DNA from: Ascochyta rabiei
Taxonomy: Eukaryota > Ascomycota > Dothideomycetes > Pleosporales > Didymellaceae
Direction: 5' to 3'
Length of the DNA: 64,000 nucleotides
Assembly: GCF_004011695.2 (NCBI RefSeq)
Contig: NC_082414.1
Span: forward strand, 1,364,001-1,428,000
In this document: one piece after another, positions 32,156 through 43,495 of the stretch
Numbering within the stretch: the stretch's first letter is position 1
How the letters are laid out: the number at the start of each line of letters is the position of its first letter
Made by a program: the position numbers and the translations under genes
Notes under the pieces: model-generated
Told to the model about the DNA's origin: nothing
Seen by the model: the letters and a program-made list of their open reading frames with translations, nothing else
Databases searched by the model: none

Positions 32156-34052
32156 ATGGCGTCCATTCCAGGCATGCAACCCCCAGGAACTTCACCCCCA
32201 CCTCCAGCGCCACAGCTAATCCCCGAGTGTAGTGATCGTCAAGCACCAGGGCAAGAAGCACGAAATCGAGGTCGACACGTCGTCGAACGGCGAGACGTTC
32301 AAGTACCAGCTCTTCTCCATCACCGGCGTCGAGCCTGAGCGCCAGAAGATCCTCGTCAAGGGCGGCCAGCTCAAGGATGACGCCGACATGTCGAAGCTGG
32401 GGCTCAAGTCCGGCCAGACGATCATGATGATGGGCACGCCCTCAGGCGACGACACAAACATCATCGAGAAGCCCAAGGAGAAGATCAAGTTTCTGGAGGA
32501 CATGGACGAGGCGGAGGCTGCGCAGCTCGAAGGCGCCACCCCGGCGGGCCTGCAGAACCTGGGCAACACATGCTACATGAACTCGACGCTCCAGGTGTTA
32601 AGGTCGGTTCCTGAGCTGCAGGAGGAGCTGCTGCGCTACGCTGACAGGTATGTCACATTTGCCGCCGAGAATGTATCTCATACTGACATCTCCCAGCGGC
32701 CCTGGCTCATCCAGCTCGGCGAACCAGCTTAGCCAGTTCGGTCTCGGTGGTCTCGGCGCCTCGATGGACCTCACAGGATCTCTGCGCGACCTCTTCAGGC
32801 AGATGGGCGAGACCCAGCAGGGCTTCCCTCCCCTCATGTTCCTGAACGCCCTACGAACCGCCTTCCCCCAATTCGCCCAGAAATCCAAGGACGGACACGG
32901 CTACGCACAGCAGGACGCGGAAGAGGCCTGGTCACAGATTGTCGCACAGCTGCGACAAAAGTTGCGGGTCAAGAACGAGTCTGAGGCAGAGAAGAAGGCG
33001 GACGTTTCCTGGATTGACAAGTTCATGGCTGGCAAATTCGAGTCGGTTATGGAGTGCGACGAGCCTGCAGCAAAGGAGATGGGCGAGGAGCCTGTCACGA
33101 GCGAGGACACTTTCTTCAAGCTCAACTGCCACATCAACGTCGAGACAAACCACCTGCGCGACGGTCTGGCTGCTGGTCTAAAGGAGCAGATCGAGAAGCG
33201 CTCAGAGCTTCTGGGGCGCAACGCAGTCTACACAAAGACGTCCAAGATCTCGCGACTCCCCGTACACCTGCCCGTCCACTTTGTACGATTCGACTGGCGC
33301 CGAGACACCAACAAGAAGGCAAAGATCATGCGCAAGGTTACATTCCCGGACGAGCTGGATGCAATAGAGTTCTGCACGGATACACTGAAGAAACAGCTCA
33401 TCCCCGTGCGCGACAAGATCCGTGACGTGCGCAAAGAAGAGGTCGACGTTGAGCGTGCCCGTAAGCGCCAGAAGCGCCTGAAGGCGGGCGAGGAGAACGA
33501 CAGCGACCCGCTCGCACAGAAGGAGCCACTGCAGAAGAAAAAGGAGGCTGCACAGAAGAAGGAGGACGCAAACAAGCCCGCCGAGCCTGTGGAGGAAATT
33601 GAGTACAAGACAGACGCTCAAATCGAGGCTGAACGCGCCGCATCCATCCTAGCCGCTAAGAAGGAGGTGCTGTCGCTGGTGAGTCCCGAGCTCGCCGCAG
33701 ACGATGGTGCCAACCAAACCGGCCTCTACGAGCTGCGTGGCGTCATCACACATCAGGGTGCTAGCGCCGACAGCGGTCACTATACTTCCTTCGTCAAGAA
33801 GCAGGGCGCCAAGGACCCGGTCACGGGTAAGAGGAAGGCCGAGGACGGCAAGTGGTGGTGGTTCAACGATGACAAGGTCTCTGAGGTCGACGCCGAGAGA
33901 ATTCAGACCCTGTCTGGTGGAGGTAAGCAGTCTGTCCTCTCAACCACAGCACATCCGCTAACAGTCATCCAGGTCAAAGCCACTCGGCCCTGATCCTCCT
34001 GTACCGTGCATTGCCACTGCCCACTGTGGACGAGGACGTGGAGATGTCTTAG
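32156..34052 (+). CDS. UBP6: Ubiquitin carboxyl-terminal hydrolase 6 (proteasome-associated)
   Basis: Ubp6/USP14 is the deubiquitinase bound to the proteasome regulatory particle. Exons are 32156-32171, 32233-32647, 32697-33922 and 33973-34052, giving 578 residues. Introns 2 and 3 (49 and 50 nt) are GT-AG. Intron 1 (61 nt, 32172-32232) starts with GC: no GT donor in the short first exon keeps frame, while GC-AG yields MASIPVIVKHQGKKHEIEVD, the expected start of the ubiquitin-like domain (residues 4-75) that binds Rpn1. The peptidase domain begins at about 110: the cysteine box GLQNLGNTCYMNS has the nucleophile near residue 119. The histidine box DSGHYTSF puts the catalytic His near 499, followed by KWWWFNDDKVSEV. 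A lysine-rich coiled insert lies around 400-450. The last exon ends SHSALILLYRALPL. Confidence 0.94.
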
Positions 34053-34370
34053 GTGGGCGCTCCTCTGTTGAATAACCTTTTTTTATGCAGATAGGCTTTG
34101 ATTGCTGCATCGTCGCCGTCGGTGGTGCATAGTAACGGCGTTGCATAGGCTAGATAAAGGCACAACAGGACATGTGTTACGACATGATGAATTCAAGACC
34201 TTAATGTTAGCATGCCGTCTTCATCCTCACTTCACCATGCGTCAACACTCGTGGCTGCCAAGGCCTGGCGTTCTAACCCCCAAACACTACCACTCACTTT
34301 CTCTCTTTACGCCCGCGCCTCGTGTTTCTGTATCGCGTCGATTTCGTATTTCCCATGTTTTAGTGTCGTT
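34053..34370. promoter_or_regulatory. UBP6-REC8 intergenic region
   Basis: 318 bases between tandem plus-strand genes, with CT-rich sequence before the REC8 start. No further feature. Confidence 0.45.
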
Positions 34371-36911
34371 ATGTTTTACAGTCACGAAGGTGAGCCTCGA
34401 CCTTCTGCCGCACACCTCCAAAGCTGACAGCGCAGTCTTGACAAACCGCAAGTATGGCGTGGCGACAGTGTGGTATGCCAATTCTTGTCTAGTACTTTCC
34501 TTGCTAACATCTCAGGCTTGTTGCGACGCTTGGCTCCAAGTCCAGCTTGAAAAGGATCACGCGCAAGCAGATGCTCGATGTCAATGTAGCAAAAGCCTGT
34601 AAGACCATCATCGACCCTGTGGCACCCATGGCGCTGCGTCTGCAGGGAAGTTTGTTGTGAGTCACCGGGTGATGACGAACAAGACAGGACTGATGCACAA
34701 AGGTACGGAGTATCTCGTGTGTATCTGCAGCAGTGCGGTTATGTTCTTTCAGACGCGCAGACGGCACACAACACCATGACGCTCATGCTGCGTACGGTAA
34801 AGAACTACGCCCTTGATCCAGAAGCTGGCAGGGCCAGGTAAGCACTCCGATCCCGACGTTTGAATAATCTGATATAGCTAGGCCTGAGCAGCTCGTCCTC
34901 CAAGATGATCCATCATTCCTCCCCGAGTTCGCCTTCCCTCCAGCAGAGCTTCTGGCAGACCTCAATATCGGCTTTAACCTCGAATTCCCACGCTCTGGCG
35001 AGTCCCAGTCACTGACGCCGTTTGGCTCCCGGCAGTCCTCGCAATCTTCACACGTCGCAGGCTTCGGTCTCGTCCTTCCGAGCTCTTCACCGAACCGACC
35101 AGGCCATTACAGACTTGAGAATGACGACGGCAGGCCGAATGTTGACGACATACTGCAGCTTGATGAGCCAGACTTCACGTTTGGGGAAGATGGCAACATA
35201 ATTCAGTTCACTCCCAGTCAGCCTGCGCTAGCAACGCCTGCAGTCGCAGGAGCAACCATGCACAGCGATGCCGGAGCCAGTGCAAGAGTGAGATGGGAGC
35301 ATGAGGAAGGACAGCAGGCTGGCGATCAAGTGAGTACGGCGTGATCTCTCACTGCTTCTACATTGCCGCTTCACTTCCTGTCCACCACGCTTTTATCTAC
35401 ATCTGAGCTATTCCTCACCATGAGTGCGCAACACCCTCACCTGAGAAAGCAAAGCTCTTTGGCCTTGCATGTTCCTCTCCATTGTTCTGCCACTTTTAAT
35501 GCCTCTTCCGAACGTTTCTCACACTCTCAAGGTCCTCGTTGGCGACCAAGTGGACGTTGATTTCCCCATCTACGGCGATGACTTGCCAGATGTCGAAGCC
35601 ACTTCTTCAGCTGTGGCTCAACATCAGGAAGTCGTAGAGTCCTCTTCATCAGTAGCCGCACCCATGCACCGGAAGAAACGCGCCGCCCCGACCCTGCCAC
35701 AGGACAGGAGAATGGAGCTACGCAATGCGGAAATCTTGAGCTGGAACTCCAACTACCTCAGCAACATGAAGGAGGCAGCCCGTTCGAAGGTACAACATCG
35801 CATTCTCCAACAGGCGAAGAAGAATGCTGAGCACTACGTCTGGGGTGCAGGCATCGGTGGTCTTGGGCGGGATGAGTTCGGTGCTCAAGGCCCTCTGGGT
35901 CGCTTTATGGGAGACAATCTCTTCGAGCTGTTCACTGGAATGAGCAGGAACCCAAAGCTCACGCCGAAACGTGACCGCGACAGTGGCATCGACGAAGCTA
36001 CACAGCAAGAGGCACATCGTAAGCGACAGAAGATCGCTGAACCTGAGGAGATAGGTCGAGCTCAAGACGACGAAGGCTTCTTTATGCTCGGTGGTGACGA
36101 AGATGTGGAGCTTCCCCGTGAGGCAGCCTCTGCGCTCGACGACGAGCAGATTTTCTCTGCGATGCCGTGGAATATCAGCGCCTCCAAGCGTGGCTCCTCT
36201 GCTATTCCGCTCAGCGCACGCGTCACGATGATGAGCGAGCAGGGCCGACAGGGCAGCCGTGCCGGCAGCCGCATGGTGTCTGCATCTCCACTGCTCCGCC
36301 GCAGCACTGGTCAGCCTAGCGATTTCGAAGCTTTGCAGAGCCTCGACAGTGACGCCCTGGGTGGAGACGACTTTGCATTCGCAGCTCCAACATCGGACCC
36401 CGCTGAGGTAGAGGGTACCACGCAGCCTTCAGCGCGTGTACGCGAAGCGCTGTCCGCTGAGGGCGAGAATTTCTTCACATTCGTCGCTGACGCCATCACG
36501 GAGAAGCGCGACCGTGTGCATGACGGTATCGAAACCATCACATTCGAGCAGCTACTTCCACCACCAGAGACGGGCAAGATGATCGCCTGCCAGGGCTTCC
36601 TGATGCTTTTGTTTCTCGGCACGAAGGGCATGCTCGACGTCCAGCAGTCCGCCGCATTCGGAGACATCACACTGAGCATCTCCGAGCAGGCGAACACGCT
36701 GCAGACCTTTGGAGTTGAGGGTGACGGGCCGGCAGACGAGGTGGTGGATCAAGAAGGAGGCGCTGGTGAGGACCAGTCCTCCGTGACAGAGGCTGGAGAC
36801 GGAGATGCATTGCCCGAGCCAGACGACAGCCACTTCCAGGAGCAGATGGCTGGAGGCCACTCTGTTGCCGGCAATGACCATGCCCACGATTCTCTTTACG
36901 ACGAGCTCTGA
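34371..36911 (+). CDS. REC8: Meiotic cohesin kleisin Rec8
   Basis: Meiosis-specific alpha-kleisin that bridges Smc1 and Smc3 and holds sister chromatids until separase cleavage. Six exons: 34371-34389, 34436-34472, 34516-34656, 34703-34837, 34882-35329, 35532-36911; 719 residues. The first four introns are 43-46 nt. The fifth is about 202 nt and could hide a short extra exon, so that junction is less certain. The N-terminal Rad21/Rec8 domain reads MFYSHEGLTNRKYGVATVWLVATLG, then MALRLQGSLLYGVSRVYLQQCGYVL, closer to Rec8 than to mitotic Scc1. The centre is acidic and disordered with Ser/Arg-rich patches, as expected for a separase target. The C-terminal winged helix that contacts Smc1 is near residues 600-670: ITFEQLLPPPETGKMIACQ, then FLMLLFLGTKGMLDVQQ. 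Confidence 0.92.
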
Positions 36912-37089
36912 ATGATCTAGCGACATATACGTGCGATTTCATCTTGAGCAATCTCCCTCTCTGCATGAAAACGGGTTAGTCACCCTGCTGTAGCTTCCCT
37001 CCGTAGCTCATAATGCCACCCCGCTCATCCCAGCAAATAAAACGTACCATCCAATCCCTCTGGCTTTCAATCCCAACTCCTTCTCCTCT

Positions 37090-38145
37090 CTACAAGCTCC
37101 ACGTCGTACTCCCCATCTCCGTCTCCATCTCCATCTCACCCAACCCTCCTCCTCTTCTTCTTCTCCCCCTTCCCCTTTCCCTCCCCTTTCCCTTCCCCTT
37201 TCCCTCCCCTTTCCTCCCCACACGCCCCGGCGCACACACCTCACAATACCACTTCACCCCCGGCGGCCTCTCGATACCAACACAGTTTGCATGGAACCAC
37301 TCGATCGGACAAGCAGGCCCATCGCACGCGATCATCAACGCCCCATCATCGGGTGCGTGGCAGATGCACCATAGCTCCAAATCCGCAGCTTCGTTGGCGG
37401 GCGATGTGATGTCCCGTTGGGCTTTGGTGATTTTGGCTTCTGCGGACGGAGCGGTGGTGGGTGTTTGGTGGGGTGATAGTGATTTCGCGATGTGTGTGGG
37501 GGTGTTTCGGTGGGGTTTCTTGATGGGTTTGTAGGAGCGGGGAGCGTTTGAGGTTTTTCGTAGAGGGGTGGGTGGTGGCGTGTCTTCTGGGTGGACTGCG
37601 TGGAGGGGTTGGATGGAGGATGGTGGCTTGTGTAGAGATGCGGATGTTGTGTCGGCTTCTGGGACTGGCATGGATGGGATTTCGTGCTCGTCTTGCTCCT
37701 TCAGTTCGTTCAGTTCTTCTTGCGCTGGGCTGAGAGAATTGTAGACATGGTTGTCCGCTAGCTCAATCGTATCATCGTGCTTCCTCTTCGCACCGGTCAA
37801 ACTCGAACCTGCTCGGGCCTCTGTCGGGACTGCGACCTCGTCCCTATCTTGATCATCGGTGAGAGCCTCTGGCGTGGCATTTGGATGTTGCGCTTCTTGC
37901 TCGTGTTCTTCTTCCTCTCCCTCTTCATCATCACTTTGCTCTCGCTCTCGCTCCAGCTCCAGCCGCAGCTCCACATCGCCAAAAAGATCATAGTCGTCAT
38001 CATACACATCCACATCCGCAACGCCACTGACCTGCTCCAGCTCCCTCGCATCAGACTCGTCCGTTGTGGTATCCTCAGACATCTTTTTCGTAGGCTGCGC
38101 AGCGTGTCTCGATCGTTCCTGTAGATCTGCTTTCGATACAACCAT
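37090..38145 (-). CDS. PHD-finger protein (ING-like PHD)
   Basis: Single exon, 351 residues, probably a nuclear histone-tail reader. The PHD finger lies at about residues 257-307 and has a full C4HC3 set: LWCICHAPDDGALMIACD, then PACPIEWFHANCVGIERPPGVKWYCEVC. The CPIEWFH block is that of ING-family PHD fingers, which bind H3K4me3, but the N-terminal ING domain is absent. Residues 20-120 are strongly acidic, and the C-terminus after the PHD is a Lys/Gly/Arg repeat (GKGKGKGRERGRGRRRR) encoded by a long CT-rich tract at about 37146-37223. The frame stays open upstream to 38220 but without an ATG, so the start is 38145. It could belong to a histone acetyltransferase or deacetylase complex; the sequence does not say which. 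Confidence 0.85.
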   Translation of the reverse strand: MVVSKADLQERSRHAAQPTKKMSEDTTTDESDARELEQVSGVADVDVYDDDYDLFGDVELRLELEREREQSDDEEGEEEEHEQEAQHPNATPEALTDDQDRDEVAVPTEARAGSSLTGAKRKHDDTIELADNHVYNSLSPAQEELNELKEQDEHEIPSMPVPEADTTSASLHKPPSSIQPLHAVHPEDTPPPTPLRKTSNAPRSYKPIKKPHRNTPTHIAKSLSPHQTPTTAPSAEAKITKAQRDITSPANEAADLELWCICHAPDDGALMIACDGPACPIEWFHANCVGIERPPGVKWYCEVCAPGRVGRKGEGKGKGKGRERGRGRRRRGGGLGEMEMETEMGSTTWSL

Positions 38146-38488
38146 GTTGAAGTGGTGAGTCAGGAGGAAAGTAGAGCGACTAGTGGCTTGTTTTTGTAGT
38201 GTCTGAAGACGGGAGGGCAAACTTTGGAAATCAAACTTTGTTGTTTGACGGTGCGGTGTGGAACAGAAACGAAATGTGTAAGAGGACTACTCTTTGTTCC
38301 GTCATGGATCTGTATTTGCTGCAATAGAAGATGGTGGAGCCGATGACGGTATCTGGTTCATTCGATTGCAGTGTGATGGGTAGGGTCAATGCAACGTCCC
38401 TGGAGATATCAGATCCTGTAGCTGAGAATGTGTTTGTGATGCATTGTTGGCATCTTGACGCCCCGTTGAACGAAAAAGTCGACATTAT
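38146..38488. other. Intergenic region, PHD / DPH1
   Basis: 343 bases between the start of the PHD gene and the end of DPH1, both on the minus strand. No feature seen. Confidence 0.5.
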
Positions 38489-39970
38489 TCATGCACCAAT
38501 CTTCACTTCGGCAGCCTTGATGTGGTCCACCGTTGTCCGGCCCAACCCTTCCTTTGCGTAAAAGTCCATGGGATATAGGTTCTTCCTCTCTCGCTCCTCC
38601 ACCTTCCGTTGTGCCGGATCCTCCTCCAGCCAAGGCGCGTCCCGTACACCAAGAGTTACCAGTGCTTCATATGGACTCAGCAACGGCTTGGGGAAAGCAT
38701 AGCCCCAGTCGATGCTTAGTCGTGGGCAGGCAATCTGTACCCAAGCATCTACGTCCGACATCATCGCCAATTTACCCGGGAAGATCTCAGACAGTAGGAG
38801 GTTGATACATTTGATGCCTTGTCGTTTCAACTCGTTCTCAATGAGCGTGAGAGTGTGTGGGTTGCCCTGTCGCCCTAAGGAGCCCAGAATAATGCCCCAT
38901 GTGCGTGCCTTCTTGGCCGTCAAGATGGCTGTTCGTCGTAGATCGTACAGTGAGTCGTGTTCGTAGGTCTCGTGAGTGAGTCGTCGTGAATAGGGGTCGT
39001 AACGGTATGCAGGCAAGGAAGGGTTTGCGATCATGGCGCTCTCGAGGTGGAAGCGTCCATCACCAAGGTACAGTATGAGATCAGCAACCTCCTCCTCTTT
39101 GCCTTTTGCATTCAGTTGCCCTGGTTTGATCGCCATAGACGGCGATGTGCAGCCCAGGATCTCGCCCTTCGACAAGGGTGCGATTTGCGGAACAATGGGA
39201 TTGTAGCCTTCTCTCCGCAGTATGGGCACGATGCCGTGTATTGTGGCGTTGAACTGGATGGTGCCGACGAGCGCAATGGTTCTGCCGGTGGGGAAGTTCT
39301 CGGTGATGGTGTTTATGAGGTGAGTGGTGTCGATGCTGATCGAGACGAAGATGTACAGGGTCGCGATCTTGGTCACTGCCACCGGGATCAAACAGCTGTG
39401 CGCATAGTGAATCAAGAGGTCGCAGCCAAGCGCTCTTGCTGTGTAATCATCGATGCAGCACGCGCCATATGTGACATCGCCCATGATCAGTGTCGTTGTG
39501 CCAGGGCAGAACTGTGTCAGGATGTCTGATATGGTGGTCGCGAAGAGCAGCAGCCCCTCAGGAAACTGCAGCGCTATCGACTTGGCGCCAGATGTACGTA
39601 TGCGGTGAATGCATTTGTGGATCTCGAAGCTGTAGTTGGGTGGGAGGAGGGCGATTGCATCGTTGATGTCTTTGTCGTGCAGGATGGAGTCTGGGATGGC
39701 GTTCAGGGCTCGGGCAGTGCGGCGAGGTTGAGCGACTGTATTGGAGTTAGCCATGGTTGCATGTATGAGTGGTTCCAGGCGCCTCACACCTTGTATTGCG
39801 CTTGAGTCTTCAATGTTCGCATTGGGGTCTGGCTGCTGCTCGCCGCTCTTTTCGGCCGTCTTCCTACCCACAAACCTCCTTTTTGGCTGCTTGGGCACTG
39901 CGGCTGGCTCCTCCGTGATTTCCTCGTCCACTTCAGGTCCGAGGTTCGTGGCTGCGCGGTCTTCCTCCAT
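38489..39970 (-). CDS. DPH1: Diphthamide biosynthesis protein 1 (ACP-histidine synthase subunit)
   Basis: Dph1 with Dph2 forms the non-canonical radical-SAM enzyme that moves the 3-amino-3-carboxypropyl group of SAM to a histidine of elongation factor 2. Preferred minus-strand exons are 39970-39790 and 39735-38489, 475 residues. The 54 bases 39789-39736 are open in frame but look like an intron: GTGTGA start, CTAAC branch site, ACAG end. Removing them takes out an 18-residue block of unusual sequence and leaves [15 protein letters not shown], close to the family. The three [4Fe-4S] cysteines fit: [14 protein letters not shown] and [10 protein letters not shown]. Other family blocks are [22 protein letters not shown] and [21 protein letters not shown] near the N-terminus is also typical of fungal Dph1. 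Confidence 0.94.
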   Translation of the reverse strand: MEEDRAATNLGPEVDEEITEEPAAVPKQPKRRFVGRKTAEKSGEQQPDPNANIEDSSAIQGVRRLEPLIHATMANSNTVAQPRRTARALNAIPDSILHDKDINDAIALLPPNYSFEIHKCIHRIRTSGAKSIALQFPEGLLLFATTISDILTQFCPGTTTLIMGDVTYGACCIDDYTARALGCDLLIHYAHSCLIPVAVTKIATLYIFVSISIDTTHLINTITENFPTGRTIALVGTIQFNATIHGIVPILRREGYNPIVPQIAPLSKGEILGCTSPSMAIKPGQLNAKGKEEEVADLILYLGDGRFHLESAMIANPSLPAYRYDPYSRRLTHETYEHDSLYDLRRTAILTAKKARTWGIILGSLGRQGNPHTLTLIENELKRQGIKCINLLLSEIFPGKLAMMSDVDAWVQIACPRLSIDWGYAFPKPLLSPYEALVTLGVRDAPWLEEDPAQRKVEERERKNLYPMDFYAKEGLGRTTVDHIKAAEVKIGA

Positions 39971-40187
39971 TATGGTGGTGGCGTGTTCAGGCGCGTCGCG
40001 GGGTTGAAGTGGGATAGAAAATGTTCGTAGGGCTGAACCCTGAAAGGCACTTCGCTAACCACAACTCACAACATCGTCAGCAGCATCGTGAGGGAGGTGC
40101 CGCCCATAGAACCCGTCTGTATGTTGCTGTAGAACCACTTGCTGTGTATTCAGAACGATTTATTCCTTGTTTCCTTTTGGAACTACC

Positions 40188-40893
40188 TCAACCCAAGAGC
40201 CCCGTCAGCCTATCTACAGTTGCCTCCACATTAGCGTTCTCTTCTTTCCTTACACTGAAGATGATCATCTCATCCTTTCTCATCGCTTCCAGAATGCTTG
40301 GAACGAGTCTCGTATGCTCTTCGAACCTCCTTTCAAACACATCTCCAGCCCTTCCTCTTCTCGTAAAACGCTCCCATGCTACTTCTTTATCAACATCCAG
40401 CACTATCAGCACACTCGTCCTGCTAGGCGCCCAAACCGGCTTTGCAAACTCCTTGAACGGCACCCAGCGTTCAGAATCTCGAGGAAAGCCATCGATCAGC
40501 ATGCGGACGTTCTCTGGTTCGCAGCTGGCTGGGAAGACGCGCTCCTTGACGTACTTGGGCGTGAGGTGAACGGGGCCGAGTGTCCCTGCGCTCAGATTGT
40601 TGCGAAAAGTGTCGAGCTCAGCGTCAGAGAAGAGATGTTTGATGCGGGAAACAGGATTTGAGGGCGTATCGCTCACGAGCGAGCGTAATTCGTCGCCGAG
40701 CGAGAGGTGAGCTAGGTTGTAGCGCTTAGCTAAGGCGGCGCAGAGGGTGGACTTGCCAGAGCAGGGCGCTCCTGTACCAAGGTCAGTGAGAGAGTGCTGA
40801 AAAGCGAGTAAGGTGAGTACCGAGCACGAAGACCAATAGTGGTCCTGGCGAAGTGGTTTGCTCAGTCCCAGTTTTGACAGTATCTTCATCCAT
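40188..40893 (-). CDS. Adenylate-kinase-like nucleoside monophosphate kinase
   Basis: P-loop NMP kinase. Minus-strand exons are 40893-40821 and 40771-40188 (49-nt GT-AG intron), 218 residues. A further in-frame ATG at 40971 would add 26 residues. The Walker A motif is created by the splice: FVLGAPCSGKSTLC. Landmarks of the adenylate/UMP-CMP kinase family follow: HLSLGDELR after the P-loop (NMP-binding), RMLIDGFPRDSERW (the conserved DGFPR), DVDKEVAWERFTRRGRAGD (short LID region, too short to hold a zinc lid), and a final helix. Yeast Ura6-like enzymes phosphorylate UMP and CMP; the short lid fits that group or a diverged adenylate kinase. The gene lies in tandem with DPH1, 217 bases upstream of it. 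Confidence 0.82.
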
Positions 40894-41565
40894 GGTGATG
40901 AGACTCGTAGTATTCCTGGTAGTATCTGTGGAAGAATGGTTCTTGCCGGCTGGGATGGAGTTTGGTTTCATTGTTGTTGGTTCCACGGTTGCTCACTCTT
41001 TCACCGTATGAGGCCTAGTTGGGGTTTGTTAACTACAGCTGCCAGCACACATCATCGTGAGACCAAGTTGCTAGCACGTGCGGCACGTACAGTCATCGTG
41101 AGATCTGTCTGCGTTCGAAAACGGTCAAGTGTTTAGAGTGAATGCGGTGTGTGTGCCTCCCCTCAGCACTGTTGACGCAATTGCACCTGGTCAGTGCGGT
41201 TGCTACTCTCATTCATTCCTCTAGCTCGACTGCAGCCTTACTCCCAACCGAAAGAAGTGGAAATTGTGGCGTAAGCTCTTTGTTGACCATTTTGAGTGTT
41301 GCAGGCGTGGAGAGAGATTCGAATCGGACGCTTATACCGATGAAGAGAAGATTGCCTTGATAGTCAACGTTTGGATGAAAGCATGGAGGTGAAGTGCGCG
41401 TATAATAGAAAGAGCCAGCTTGGGAGGGTGCATCAAGCGACGGCTTTGAAACACAGCTGTTCGACTGTCTCTTCCCATTCAGATCCGGGCTGTTTTCGCA
41501 GCGCTTTACTGAGTGGCTATTGCATCCAGAGAGAGTGTAATGCAAACATGCACATATCCAACCGT
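40894..41565. other. Intergenic region, no gene seen
   Basis: About 670 bases between the kinase gene and the 3' end of the deacetylase gene, both on the minus strand. A minus-strand frame near 41213-41644 has no ATG at its start and no recognisable domain. Confidence 0.45.
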
Positions 41566-42896
41566 TTATCCTCTCGCCTCGCCGTCGTCGTCTCTGCGCA
41601 TCGTCTCCTCGTCTGCATCCCACACCTTGTGCCCGGCGATCCACGTCTGCAGCACTTCGCCCGCCTCATTCAATACGGTCAGATCTGCCCTCCTCCCTTC
41701 TCGCAGCACGCCCCTCCCTCCTTGCCCATCAATCTCCATGAAGCCTGCTACATTCTCCGTTACGGTGGCCACGGCCTCTGCGATACCACACCCGCTCCAG
41801 GCCATCAGGTTCCTCACACTCTGCTGCAGCGGAATGCAGCCGCCAATCAGCGTGTCAGTGCCCGCAATGGTGGCCCTGGTCCCCTTCTTGGTCTGCTCGA
41901 AGGGGATCTGCGCGTGGCCGGGATGGATGCCGTCTGGCAGCGACGCCAGCTCGATGCTGTCGGTGACGACGATGGAGCGCTTGGGGTTGGCGCGGTGCAG
42001 CAGGGAGACGGTGTTGGGGTGGAGGTGCTCGCCGTCGGCGATGACGGTGAAGTAGGGTGGGGGCGGGGCGTGTGAAGCAGGCAGGGTGATGAGACCGGCG
42101 AGGCCTGGGTCGCGCGATGAGAAGGGCGGCATGGCGTTGAGCGTGTGGGTGAGACAGGTTGCTCCGGCGCGCAGGCCGGACAGGCCGTGTTCCAGCGTGG
42201 CGGTGGAGTGGCCCATGGATACTTTGATGCCCTGCGAGGTGAGCGAGGAGACGAGGGCCGGGGCGTGTGGTAGCTCGGGCGCGAGGGTCAGCAGCTTGAC
42301 GGCGGAGAGGTGCGAGGCGCCGTAGATGGAGGCCGGTGGGGTGGTGCATTGCTGGAACAGCGAGGCGTTGTGGGCGCCTTGCTTGGCGGGGTGCAGATAG
42401 GGGCCCTCGACGTGTGCGCCGAGGAGGGAGGCAGCGTTGGGAATGTCGCGGGGGGTGAGGGAGGGGAGGATCTGGGCGATGTCAGCAGGGGTCAAGTCTA
42501 CAGTCATGCCATGGCTCGTATGTTTCTACTCCACTACACGACATTTCACGCTCGACGACGTACCCTCTGGAACTCGTCGGCCTTGACGGTGGGGAGGGTG
42601 GCCCAGAAGCCCGTCACGCCGTGGGTTGCATAGTACCTCGCAAGCTCATCGACACTCCCGGCGTAGCCCGCGTCGTCTTGGCAGTGGGTGAAGTGAAAGC
42701 CATTGGCGCCGTTGGTGTGCAGCTCCAGGAAGCCCGGGGCCACAATGTTGTCGTCGAGATCCACGGCCTCGCCGCCGATGTAGCCGTCTCGCTTCAGTAT
42801 CAGGCCCGTCTCGTCTGAGACGACGAGGTGGTCGTCGACCAGCTGGCCGTCGAGGACATAGCGACAGTTTGTGAAGAGCGTGAACCAGCCCGACAT
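41566..42896 (-). CDS. N-acetylglucosamine-6-phosphate deacetylase
   Basis: NagA/Dac1-type enzyme that converts GlcNAc-6-phosphate to glucosamine-6-phosphate in amino-sugar catabolism. Minus-strand exons are 42896-42564 and 42471-41566; the intron is 92 nt (GT-AG). The product is 412 residues, the usual size. Amidohydrolase landmarks: the first metal-site region IVAPGFLELHTNGANG, then GAHVEGPYLHPAKQGAHN with the metal-binding Glu, MGHSTATLEH and LTHTLNAMPP with the metal-site histidines, VIADGEHLHP, and the catalytic Asp in VVTDSIELA. The second exon is very GC-rich. The family often sits in GlcNAc-utilisation clusters, but no NAG kinase or deaminase is visible here. Divergent from the tricalbin gene. 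Confidence 0.93.
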
Positions 42897-43495
42897 GTCC
42901 GTGGTTGCCGTCAGCCACAGCCACAGCGACGTCGAGTGACGGTGCAAGCTGCAGGCGTGGGTGGCTTCCCGTTGCGGTAAGCGCGCGTGGGGATGGCCGC
43001 CCCGCAGCAGCGATCAGCGATCGTTGCGGGATCTACGTACGTCACGACAGCGATCACAGCAGGCCTGAGCCGCGCGCCTAGCTCTTACGGGCTTGCTGGC
43101 TGGGAAAGCGCGCACGACTCGAGGGGAGTGGCCGCAGGGAGAGCAGGAGGGCAGGAGGGCAGGAGGGCAGGAGAGCAGGAGGGCAGGAGGGCAGGAGGGA
43201 CGGAGAGACGGAGAGACGTCGACGCTTGTTCGGGCGATGATGTCATGCAGCCAGACGCCCAACCGTCGCCGGCCTTTTCGATCAGCTCCAGGTTCCAGGG
43301 CGGCAGGGCACGCTTCCCTGCTTTGACGTTACGCTGCGCTACGCACACCACGCACACCACGCCCGCCCGCCCAGGACAACTTCTCCCTGCCGTCCCACGG
43401 GAGAGAAGCTCATCCCCATCCACCGCCTGCATTGCGCAGAGGGAGCCTGTTGCCGCCGTGCCCTGACCCTCCCTTTCCCCTCGCCCAGCCGAACG
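42897..43495. promoter_or_regulatory. Divergent promoter region with minisatellite
   Basis: 599 GC-rich bases between the deacetylase (minus) and tricalbin (plus) start codons. It includes an 8-base tandem repeat, listed separately. No gene seen. Confidence 0.5.
43141..43216. repeat. 8-bp minisatellite (GGGCAGGA-type), 9-10 units
   Basis: Tandem purine-rich octamers; most units are GGGCAGGA or GAGCAGGA, decaying to GAGACGGA at the right end. Lies about 245 bases from the deacetylase start codon and 280 from the tricalbin start codon. Confidence 0.92.

Noticed and set aside
40894..40986. Upstream extension of the adenylate-kinase-like protein
   Set aside because: The ATG at 40971 is in frame, but the extra residues are low-complexity and not needed for the fold; noted as an alternative start only.
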